Shown here piece after piece: positions 57,506 through 64,000 of a stretch of DNA of 64,000 nucleotides. Every line of letters begins with the position of its first letter. Position 1 is the first letter of the stretch. The notes under the pieces were generated by a model that made no database searches, had not been told where the DNA came from, and was given only the letters and a program-made list of their open reading frames with translations. Made by a program: the position numbers and the translations under genes. The DNA is from Herbidospora daliensis. GTDB lineage: Bacteria > Actinomycetota > Actinomycetes > Streptosporangiales > Streptosporangiaceae. The stretch lies in NCBI RefSeq assembly GCF_001570585.1, contig NZ_BBXF01000002.1, forward strand, positions 1,000,898 through 1,064,897, written 5' to 3'.

Positions 57506-58690
57506 ATGAGCGACTTCGCGCGTGGCGCCTGCGGACCCGTGCGGGTCGTCTGGGACGACGCCCTGACGTCGTACGACTTCGGTCCCCATCATCCCCTCGC
57601 GCCGGTGCGGGTCGAGTTGACCATGGCGCTGGCGCGGGAGCTCGGCGTCTTCGGCGCGGTCGAGGTCGTGCCCTGTACGCCCGCCACCGACGACGACCTC
57701 GCCAGCGTGCACAAGCGCGACTACATCGAGGCGGTCAAGCGGGTCTCGCTCGACGGGCGGCCCGACGTGCGGGCGGGGCTGGGCACCAGTGACAATCCCG
57801 CTTTCGCCGGGGTTCACGAGGCGTCCGCGCTGATCGCGGGGGCGACGCTCGAAGCGGTCAAGCAGGTCCACTCCGGCGGGGCGATGCACGCCCTCAACGT
57901 CGCCGGAGGGCTTCATCACGCTATGCCCGCCACGGCCAGCGGCTTCTGCGTCTACAACGACCCGGCCGTCGCCATCGCCTGGTTGCTCGCCCAAGGGGTC
58001 GAGAAGGTCGCCTACGTCGACGTCGACGTCCACCACGGCGACGGCGTGCAGGCGATGTTCTTCGACGATCCCCGGGTGCTGACGATCAGCCTCCACGAGT
58101 CACCCCGCACGCTCTTCCCGGGCACCGGCTTCGCCGAGGAGACGGGGGCCGAGGGGACGGCGGTGAACGTGGCGCTGCCGGCCGGTTGTGGCGACTCGGG
58201 GTGGTTGCGGGCCTTCCACGCCGTGGTGCCGCCGCTGCTGCGTGAGTTCGCGCCCGACTTCCTGGTCACCCAGCACGGCTGTGACTCCCACGCCCTCGAT
58301 CCGCTGGCCCATCTGATGTTGTCGCTCGACGGCCAGCGGACGGCGTACCGGGAACTGCACAAGCTGGCCCACGAGACGGCCGGTGGGCGGTGGCTCGCCA
58401 CCGGCGGCGGGGGATATGAGCTGGTCCAGGTGGTGCCCCGGGCGTGGACCCACCTGATCGCCGAGGCCGCGGGGGCGCCGATCGAGCCTGAGACCGCCAC
58501 CCCCGACGCGTGGCGCGAGTTCGTCAGGGCGCGGACCGGCGAGTTGCCGCCGCTCACCATGACCGACGGGCGCACGCCCGAATATCGGCCCATCTCCGAG
58601 GGTTACGACCCGGCCGATCCGATCGACCGCGCGATTATGGCCACCCGGAACGCCGTCTTCCCCTACCACGGTCTGGATCCCCTGCCATGA
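57506..58690 (+). CDS. AcuC-like histone-deacetylase-family protein
   Basis: 394 residues. Zn-dependent deacetylase fold: GGLHHAMPATASGFCVYND, VDVDVHHGDGVQAMF, TISLHESPRTLFPGTG, and TQHGCDSHALDPLAH carry the catalytic His pair and metal ligands. In bacteria AcuC deacetylates acetyl-CoA synthetase. ATG 57506 lacks a ribosome site; TAATTT (57493-57498) is 7 nt upstream. Its stop overlaps the next start. Confidence 0.9.
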   Translation: MSDFARGACGPVRVVWDDALTSYDFGPHHPLAPVRVELTMALARELGVFGAVEVVPCTPATDDDLASVHKRDYIEAVKRVSLDGRPDVRAGLGTSDNPAFAGVHEASALIAGATLEAVKQVHSGGAMHALNVAGGLHHAMPATASGFCVYNDPAVAIAWLLAQGVEKVAYVDVDVHHGDGVQAMFFDDPRVLTISLHESPRTLFPGTGFAEETGAEGTAVNVALPAGCGDSGWLRAFHAVVPPLLREFAPDFLVTQHGCDSHALDPLAHLMLSLDGQRTAYRELHKLAHETAGGRWLATGGGGYELVQVVPRAWTHLIAEAAGAPIEPETATPDAWREFVRARTGELPPLTMTDGRTPEYRPISEGYDPADPIDRAIMATRNAVFPYHGLDPLP

Positions 58691-59457
58691 CGCGAGCAGA
58701 GCTCATCGATCACCTCGTCCGCACCCGTATCGCGGGTGACGTCGCCACGAGCCGTGAGAACAACCTCGACCACTACCGGTCGCTCGCGGTGCGCGATCCC
58801 CACTACATGTTCGGGCTGACCTTCGAGGGCGCCTGGACCTACCGCGACGTCCTCGATCTGATGGCCAAGTCGGCGGGTGTGGTGGCCGATCCGGGCCACC
58901 GGTCGGGGCAGGACACGATCGACCCCGAGCGCACGGTCGCGGCGCTCGACGCGATGGGCGACCGGATCGCGGTGGCGCTGCGGCGGCCGAACCCCACGAT
59001 GATCATCGCTACCGGCCACCCGACGGGGCTGATGGTCGTTCACATGGCTATCGCTCGTTTCGTCGTGACTCAGGGGGCGACTCTGCTTACTCCGGCGGAA
59101 GGGTGGGCGTACCTTCCCGGTTCGTTCGGCCGCCGGCGCTCGATCCGCTACATCGACGACGTCGCCCTCCTCGACGACGGCGGTGCCCTTGTGCACACGC
59201 ACGACTCCGCTCCGATGCGGAAGATGCTCGAGGAGCAGAGACCGGATTTCGTCGTCGCCGACCACGGCTGGGCGGGCGCGGCCGGAGAGGCCGGCGTCGA
59301 GACGGTCGGGTTCGCCGACTGCAACGATCCGGCCCTTTTCGTGGGAGAAGCCGAGGGGAAGATCGCGGTCACCGTGCCCCTGGATGACAACGTGCTGCCC
59401 CGTTATTACGGACCGTTGACCGACTACCTGCTCCGACGTGTGGCGGCCGGCCTTTAG
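58687..59457 (+). CDS. Conserved actinobacterial protein, possibly a phosphatase
   Basis: 256 residues. No membrane helix; ATGHPTG (about 108-114) and VVADHGWAGAAGEAGVETVGFADCNDPALF are prominent. Homologues are often labelled phosphatase, but I see no standard phosphatase motif. ATG 58687 overlaps the AcuC stop by 4 bp (ATGA), so the two are coupled. Confidence 0.75.
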   Translation: MTRAELIDHLVRTRIAGDVATSRENNLDHYRSLAVRDPHYMFGLTFEGAWTYRDVLDLMAKSAGVVADPGHRSGQDTIDPERTVAALDAMGDRIAVALRRPNPTMIIATGHPTGLMVVHMAIARFVVTQGATLLTPAEGWAYLPGSFGRRRSIRYIDDVALLDDGGALVHTHDSAPMRKMLEEQRPDFVVADHGWAGAAGEAGVETVGFADCNDPALFVGEAEGKIAVTVPLDDNVLPRYYGPLTDYLLRRVAAGL

Positions 59458-59760
59458 GGGTGTCCCTTTTAGGGGGTTTCACGCCCGCTTTTGCACTGGT
59501 GTGTCGACCGGTTGCCAACTTTTTGGTGATCCTGGGCGACTCTAATGTGAGAGAAGTTGGTCCGTTCCAAGATCAAGGCGAGGGGCACGGTCCGGCTGCT
59601 GGCCAGCGTTTTTCGGTGTTTCTCGGGCAAGATCCCCCGATGGCTGATGAAATGGGGGGTTTGCCTCTGTGAAGTCCCGACTTACGCTGACAGCAGTACA
59701 CGTGCGTGAGCAATGGCACCAGTGGGGATAACCCGGAAACACGTGCGGAAGAGGCGTCCG
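59458..59760. promoter_or_regulatory. Non-coding leader of the HTH-bS22 cluster
   Basis: This is a 303-bp gap without a convincing gene. The most likely element is a TAATGT -10 candidate at about 59543-59548, with TTTTGG 16 bp upstream as a poor -35. The remainder includes two ACACGTGCG words (about 59697 and 59749), of unknown use. Confidence 0.4.
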
Positions 59761-59964
59761 ATGGGTGCAGGCGAAAGACCTCTCAGCGAGGTGAAGTTCC
59801 TGACGGTGGCAGAAGTGGCCACCGTCATGCGGGTGTCCAAGATGACGGTGTACCGGCTCGTGCACTCGGGCGAGTTGCCGGCCATCAGGGTAGGCCGGTC
59901 CTTCAGAGTGCCCGAACAGGCGGTGCACGACTATCTGAGGGACGCTTTCATCGAGGCTGGATGA
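59761..59964 (+). CDS. Small BldC/excisionase-like HTH DNA-binding protein
   Basis: 67 residues. MerR-like HTH_17 domain: FLTVAEVATVMRVSKMTVYRLVHSGELPAIRVGRSFRV. ATG 59761 has GGAAGAGG upstream. It corresponds in position and sequence type to the small DNA-binding protein next to bS22 and galE2 in Mycobacterium tuberculosis (Rv0500A). Confidence 0.88.
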   Translation: MGAGERPLSEVKFLTVAEVATVMRVSKMTVYRLVHSGELPAIRVGRSFRVPEQAVHDYLRDAFIEAG

Positions 59965-60103
59965 AGTGACCTGTAGCGACTAGCGATACCAAGGGCAACA
60001 CGGGTTCCCCCCAGGGGAACGATCAACCATGGATCGCCGGTAGGCTGTTGTGCCGGTGTGCGCTCGCGCACCGGTACGACGTCTATCTTCACCTGGGGGT
60101 CCC

Positions 60104-60202
60104 GTGGGCTCTGTGATCAAGAAGCGCCGCAAGCGCATGGCCAAGAAGAAGCACCGCAAGCTGCTCAAGAAGACCCGCATCCAGCGGCGTAACAAGAAGT
60201 AG
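60104..60202 (+). CDS. Small ribosomal subunit protein bS22 (AURKAIP1/COX24-domain)
   Basis: 32 residues, highly basic: it reads [19 protein letters not shown] then [16 protein letters not shown] 60104 has GGGGG upstream. The sequence matches the tiny actinobacterial ribosomal protein (Rv0500B in M. tuberculosis), found on mycobacterial 30S subunits. Same order there: HTH - bS22 - galE2 - acyltransferase. Confidence 0.9.
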   Translation: MGSVIKKRRKRMAKKKHRKLLKKTRIQRRNKK

Positions 60203-60231
60203 CCCAGCGCGGTCCCTGCGAGGAAGAGTCT

Positions 60232-61218
60232 ATGAGTCCCGTGACCCGGACTGTCCTGGTCACCGGGATATCCCGGCACATCGGCGCTCGGCTGGCGAGC
60301 GTCCTCGCAGCCGACCCGGCCATCAGCCGGGTCATCGGAGTCGACACGGTGCCGCCGACGTCGCTTACGCGTGATGGCGGCGCCCAACTCAATCCCCTGG
60401 GCCGCGTCGAGTTCGTCCGCGTCGACCTGCGCAGCCCCGACATCGCCCAGGTCATCGCGGCGGCCGACATCGACACGGTCGTCCACATGAGCCTGATGAG
60501 CGGGCCGGCCGGCAGTCGTCCGGCGATGAAAGAGCACAACGTCATCGGCACGATGCAGTTGCTCGCGGCCTGCCAGCGCTCCGAGACCGTGCGCCGGGTC
60601 GTCGTACGTTCCACCACGGCCGTCTACGGCTCCTCGCCCACCGATCCCGCCGTCTTCACCGAAGACAGCGAGCCGGTGGAGGTTCCCCACACCGGTTACG
60701 GCAAGGACGCCTCCGAGGTCGAGGGCTACGTCCGCGGCTATGCCCGGCGGCGGCCCGACGTGGTGACGACGACCCTGCGGTTCGCCAACTTCATCGGGCC
60801 CAAGGTCGACTCCCCGTTGACGCGCTACTTCCGGGCGCCGCTGCTGCCGACCGTGCTCGGTTTCGACCCCCGGCTCCAGTTCGTCCATGAAGACGACGGG
60901 GTCGAGGTGCTCCGGCGGGCCGCGCTCGACGATCATCCCGGCGTCTTCAACGTCGCGGGCGACGGCGTGCTGCTGCTCTCGCAGTGCCTGCGGCGGGCCG
61001 GGCGCTTCTTCGTGCCGGTGCCCGCCCCGGCGTTCCGGTTCCTGGGCGAAGGCGCCCGCGCGGTCGGGCGGATGGACTTCACCCCCGACCAGCTGGCCCT
61101 GATGAGCCACGGCCGGGTGGTCGACTCGGCCAGGCTCGCCGACGAGTTCGGCTGGGTGCCCAAGTTCACCACCGCCTCAGCCTTCGACGACTTCCTGCAG
61201 ACCCGGAGCGCACGGTGA
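60232..61218 (+). CDS. NAD-dependent epimerase/dehydratase (GalE2-like)
   Basis: 328 residues. Extended SDR fold with VTGISRHIGARLA near the N-terminus; the catalytic YxxxK motif appears as YGKDASEVEGY-like, and STTAVYGSSP aligns with the Ser/Thr site. ATG 60232 has GAGGAAG upstream. It is coupled to the acyltransferase gene by 4 bp, as in mycobacteria. Confidence 0.85.
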   Translation: MSPVTRTVLVTGISRHIGARLASVLAADPAISRVIGVDTVPPTSLTRDGGAQLNPLGRVEFVRVDLRSPDIAQVIAAADIDTVVHMSLMSGPAGSRPAMKEHNVIGTMQLLAACQRSETVRRVVVRSTTAVYGSSPTDPAVFTEDSEPVEVPHTGYGKDASEVEGYVRGYARRRPDVVTTTLRFANFIGPKVDSPLTRYFRAPLLPTVLGFDPRLQFVHEDDGVEVLRRAALDDHPGVFNVAGDGVLLLSQCLRRAGRFFVPVPAPAFRFLGEGARAVGRMDFTPDQLALMSHGRVVDSARLADEFGWVPKFTTASAFDDFLQTRSAR

Positions 61219-62036
61219 ACGCCGAGGAACTCCTGACCTTCGCCGCCCGCCGCATCTCGGGCCGCTACGAGGTCGACGAGTTCGGCTACGACGCCGAGCT
61301 CAACGACAAGGTGCTCCTCGAACTGCTGCGCCCGCTCTACCGCCACTGGTTCCGCGTCGAGACCATCGGCCTGCACAACCTGCCGCCCGACGGCGCGCTC
61401 GTGGTCGCCAACCACTCGGGCACCCTCCCGGTCGACGCCCTCATGTTGCAGGTCGCCCTCCACGACGAGGCCGGGCGGGCGGTCCGGCTGCTCGGCGCCG
61501 ACCTCGTCCACCGGCTGCCGCTGCTCGGCCACCTGTCGCGCAAGACCGGCCACACCCTGGCCTGCAAGGAAGACGCCGACCGGCTGTTGCGCAAGGGCGA
61601 GCTCGTCGGGGTCTTCCCCGAGGGCTTCAAGGGCATCGGCAAACCGTGGTCGCAGCGCTACAGGCTCCAGCGGTTCGGCCGGGGCGGGTTCGTCGCCTCC
61701 GCGATCAGGGCCGGGGTGCCGATCGTGCCGTGCTCGATCGTCGGGGCCGAGGAGATCTACCCGAAGATCGGCGACCTGCGGCCGCTGGCCCGGCTGCTCG
61801 GCCTGCCCTACCTGCCGATCACGCCGCTGTTCCCGTGGTTCGGCCCGCTCGGACTGGTGCCGCTGCCGTCGAAGTGGCTCATCGAGTTCGGCGAGCCGAT
61901 CAGGTCGGACGAGGTCGACCCCGCCGAGGCCGACGACCCGATGGTGGTCTTCGAGCTCACCGACCAGGTCCGCGAGACGATCCAGCGCTCGCTCAACGCG
62001 CTGCGGCTGCGCCGCGGACCGGCGTTCTTCCTCTAA
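61215..62036 (+). CDS. 1-acylglycerol-3-phosphate acyltransferase-like protein
   Basis: 273 residues. [10 protein letters not shown] (NHx4D motif), [16 protein letters not shown] and [19 protein letters not shown] 61215 overlaps the epimerase stop. Corresponds by order to Rv0502. It overlaps the convergent HAD gene by 4 bp. Confidence 0.85.
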   Translation: MNAEELLTFAARRISGRYEVDEFGYDAELNDKVLLELLRPLYRHWFRVETIGLHNLPPDGALVVANHSGTLPVDALMLQVALHDEAGRAVRLLGADLVHRLPLLGHLSRKTGHTLACKEDADRLLRKGELVGVFPEGFKGIGKPWSQRYRLQRFGRGGFVASAIRAGVPIVPCSIVGAEEIYPKIGDLRPLARLLGLPYLPITPLFPWFGPLGLVPLPSKWLIEFGEPIRSDEVDPAEADDPMVVFELTDQVRETIQRSLNALRLRRGPAFFL

Positions 62037-62899
62037 CGCTTCTTGTAGTGGCGGCGCAGGGCCAGCCCCGCCGCCACGCCGCCCGCGACCGCGCCGGCCG
62101 TCGCCGCGATGGGCAACCCGATCATGGTCGCCTTGCGGGTGGTGCGGAAGTCGCGCACCTGCCAGCCCCGCTGCCGGGCGTGCTCGCGCAGCTCGGTGTC
62201 GGGGTTGATCGCGTAGGGGTGGCCGACCAGCGACAACATGGGCAGGTCGTTGGCCGAGTCGCTGTAGGCCGAGCAGCGGGTCAGGTCGAGCCCCTCACGC
62301 CGGGCCAGCGCCCTGACGGCTTCGGCCTTGGCTGGGCCGTGCAGTAAATCGCCCACCAGGTGGCCGGTGTAGGCGCCGTCTTCGGTCTCGGAGACGGTGC
62401 CGAGCGCGCCGGTCAGGCCGAGACGGCGGGCGATCACGTGGGCGAGCTCCACCGGCGTCGCGGTGACCAGCCACACCCGCTGACCCGCGTCGAGGTGGGC
62501 CTGGGCCAGCGCGCGGGTGCCCGACCAGATGCGGTCGGCCATCACCTCGTCGTAGATCTCCTCGCCGAGCAGCACGACCTCGTCGACCTTCAGCCCGGCG
62601 ACGAACGCCAGCGCCATCTCCTTGGCCTTGGCGACGTGGTCGGGGTTCTCGTTGCCGCGGACCCGGAACATCGCCTGCCCGACGGCGAACTTGACCAGGT
62701 CGCCGGTGGTGAACAGGCCCCGGGCGGCCAGCCCTCGGGCGAAGTGGTAGATCGAGGCCCCGCGGACCATGGTGTTGTCGACGTCGAAGAACGCGGCGGC
62801 CGTCGGATCGGGCTCGGCGCTCGGGGCCGGCAACGCGGCGGCGGCGGCCACCTCGCCCGCGAGTTCCGCCGCTTCGCGCCGTCTCAGTAGCCGCTTCAT
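62033..62899 (-). CDS. HAD-IB family phosphatase (SerB1-like)
   Basis: 288 residues. Nucleophile motif [13 protein letters not shown] (about 37-49), motif [15 protein letters not shown], motif [14 protein letters not shown], and a C-terminal hydrophobic segment ending RHYKKR that may anchor it. Corresponds by position to SerB1 (Rv0505c). The substrate is uncertain; a true SerB is encoded at 12963. Confidence 0.88.
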   Translation of the reverse strand: MKRLLRRREAAELAGEVAAAAALPAPSAEPDPTAAAFFDVDNTMVRGASIYHFARGLAARGLFTTGDLVKFAVGQAMFRVRGNENPDHVAKAKEMALAFVAGLKVDEVVLLGEEIYDEVMADRIWSGTRALAQAHLDAGQRVWLVTATPVELAHVIARRLGLTGALGTVSETEDGAYTGHLVGDLLHGPAKAEAVRALARREGLDLTRCSAYSDSANDLPMLSLVGHPYAINPDTELREHARQRGWQVRDFRTTRKATMIGLPIAATAGAVAGGVAAGLALRRHYKKR

Positions 62900-62956
62900 A
62901 ACCTCCGAGCTTAACCGTTGAGCTCCCGTCGGCCGGTTGCCCGCGCGTGAACAGCG

Positions 62957-63646
62957 CTAGTTGCCGGCGGGGCCCGCGTACCCGTCGATGAGGCTCAGGT
63001 ACTCGGTCGCGATCTCGCGGTTCTCGGCGTCGAGCTTCGGCACCATCTTCTCGACGACCTTCTTCTGCTCCCGGGCGAACCGGCGCACCTTCGCGGGCGG
63101 CTTGGTCGGCTGTTTCACCTTCTCCAGCGCGAGCCGCGTGGTGCTGTCCATGTCCTCAAGGGTCTGCTCGATCAGTTCGGCGCGGTCGGGCGTGGCGGCC
63201 TTCAGCAGCTCGGCCGCCTCGGCGGCGCGCGAGCGGGCCACCGTCATCTGCCGGTCGGCGCGCTCGGCCTCGCCCCGGGTGAGGGTCAGCAGCGTCGACT
63301 CGGCCGCCCGCTTCAGCGGGTAGAGCACCTCGCCGGGACCGGAGGAATAGGTGACGGCCGCCACCGACATGGTCGCCGTGACCATGGCGCCGAGCGCCAG
63401 CCAGGGGCGCAGCCGCACCAGCAGGGGGATGCGCCGGATGCGCGGCCGGGCGTGGGCCGGCCCGGGGCGCCGCGGCGCGGCGCGTTCTTCCTGATGTGTA
63501 CGCAGCAACTCGGCCCGCAGCCCCTCGCGGAACTCGGCCCGGGGACCGGCGCCCTCGTGACCTGCGGCCTCACGGCGGCCGAGCTCCTCGAGCCGGGCGG
63601 CGACGCGCGCGGCACGCCGCATACGCGGAAGACGCCACCACCCCAT
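62957..63646 (-). CDS. DUF5667 anti-sigma-like membrane protein (RsbN-like)
   Basis: 229 residues. A basic cytoplasmic N-terminal region (about 1-85), one membrane helix (about 87-110: LRPWLALGAMVTATMSVAAVTY), then an extracytoplasmic DUF5667 domain (PGEVLYPLKRAAESTLL... LIEQTLEDMDSTTRLAL). It lies directly downstream of an ECF sigma gene, the arrangement of bldN-rsbN in Streptomyces. ATG 63646 has GGGAG 8 nt upstream; an in-frame ATG at 63694 is possible. Confidence 0.75.
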   Translation of the reverse strand: MGWWRLPRMRRAARVAARLEELGRREAAGHEGAGPRAEFREGLRAELLRTHQEERAAPRRPGPAHARPRIRRIPLLVRLRPWLALGAMVTATMSVAAVTYSSGPGEVLYPLKRAAESTLLTLTRGEAERADRQMTVARSRAAEAAELLKAATPDRAELIEQTLEDMDSTTRLALEKVKQPTKPPAKVRRFAREQKKVVEKMVPKLDAENREIATEYLSLIDGYAGPAGN

Positions 63647-63727
63647 CGCCAGAGCTCCCGCTCGAAGATCCACCCACCCCTGCGAATGGACCAACGACGA
63701 CGCGTCGGAGTGGTTACGGGGCGTTTC

Positions 63728-64000
63728 TCAACTGAGATCTTTCGGCAGCGACCTGGCCAGCGCCTTGATGGCCCGGAACTGGAGGGCCTTGATCGCGCCG
63801 CTCTTCTTGCCCATCGCGGCGGCGGTCTCGGCGAGCGACATGCCGTACAGGAAACGCATGATCACGCACTCCTGCTGCTCGGGGCCGAGCTGCTGGACGG
63901 CGCGCATGACGTGCTCGTTCACCATGTTGGTGATCGCGGCGTTCTCGGGGATGTGGGGGCCGTCGAGCGGGGTGTCGAGGACCTCGGCCGTGGACACCTC
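63728..64000 (-). CDS. BldN-like ECF sigma factor (5' end outside window)
   Basis: The last 91 codons are visible. Region 4 of an ECF sigma factor: QLGPEQQECVIMRFLYGMSLAETAAAMGKKSGAIKALQFRAIKALAR. Stop 63728. With the RsbN-like gene downstream this is probably the sporulation sigma factor BldN. Region 2 is beyond the edge, so subfamily is not confirmed. Confidence 0.75.
   Translation of the reverse strand, partial: EVSTAEVLDTPLDGPHIPENAAITNMVNEHVMRAVQQLGPEQQECVIMRFLYGMSLAETAAAMGKKSGAIKALQFRAIKALARSLPKDLS

Noticed and set aside
59460-59672. 70-codon frame in the leader of the HTH gene
   Set aside because: No ribosome site and codon use unlike the flanking genes; treated as non-coding.

Overview
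The window is high-GC actinobacterial chromosome and most likely comes from a sporulating, filamentous actinomycete; order Streptosporangiales is my best guess. The reasons are GTG/TTG starts throughout, a BldG-type anti-anti-sigma gene with its partner, a BldN/RsbN-like sigma/anti-sigma pair at the right edge, an XRE regulator with two DUF397 genes, an HspR-controlled dnaK operon with HAIR operators, and the actinobacterial order proC ... HTH - bS22 - epimerase - acyltransferase - HAD phosphatase. I see no rRNA or complete tRNA gene, no CRISPR array, no insertion sequence and no prophage.

Left end (1-6637): a 'helicase/secretion neighbourhood' Tad/Flp pilus locus (end of the ATPase gene, tadB, tadC, a DUF4244 pilin-like gene, two TadE-like genes) converges on a DECH-box helicase. 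Its intercistronic spacers are unusually long. They hold five unrelated tandem-repeat arrays, a 66-bp relic of the neighbouring helicase gene between tadB and tadC, and a cluster of DnaA boxes between tadC and the pilin gene. This is the most unusual part of the window.

6796-23631: bldG and its anti-sigma partner; a K+-independent-type proton-pumping pyrophosphatase; a 32-aa membrane microprotein; SixA; a FUSC transporter; SerB; an N-acyltransferase/PlsC pair suggesting ornithine-type lipids; a secreted collagen-like protein divergent from an ABC exporter; a QueA/SDR pair; a GAF kinase/response-regulator pair; and two paralogous secreted proteins with cationic tails.

23752-41729: a membrane Ser/Thr kinase with an extracytoplasmic WD40 domain, an orphan ABC ATPase, a stomatin-like SPFH protein, a TauE/SafE transporter, a Rieske-DUF2231 membrane protein, an HD nucleotidase, a molybdopterin oxidoreductase, the XRE/DUF397 cassette, catalase, a CapA-like lipoprotein, DUF2252, TetR and a small TPR-like protein.

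41937-50461: dnaK-grpE-dnaJ-hspR-clpB, all on the minus strand with two HAIR sites before dnaK, followed by a tandem pair of related small exported proteins. 50539-57281: a DrrAB-like ABC exporter, proC, an MFS transporter and a MacAB-like system. 57506-64000: an AcuC-like deacetylase, a conserved protein, a BldC-like HTH protein, the tiny ribosomal protein bS22, an epimerase, an acyltransferase, a HAD phosphatase, and the RsbN/BldN-like pair truncated by the window end.

Two themes recur. Many genes lack a Shine-Dalgarno sequence and instead have a TANNNT hexamer 6-8 nt before the start codon, which suggests leaderless transcripts. Two other genes have their Shine-Dalgarno sequence inside a perfect hairpin.
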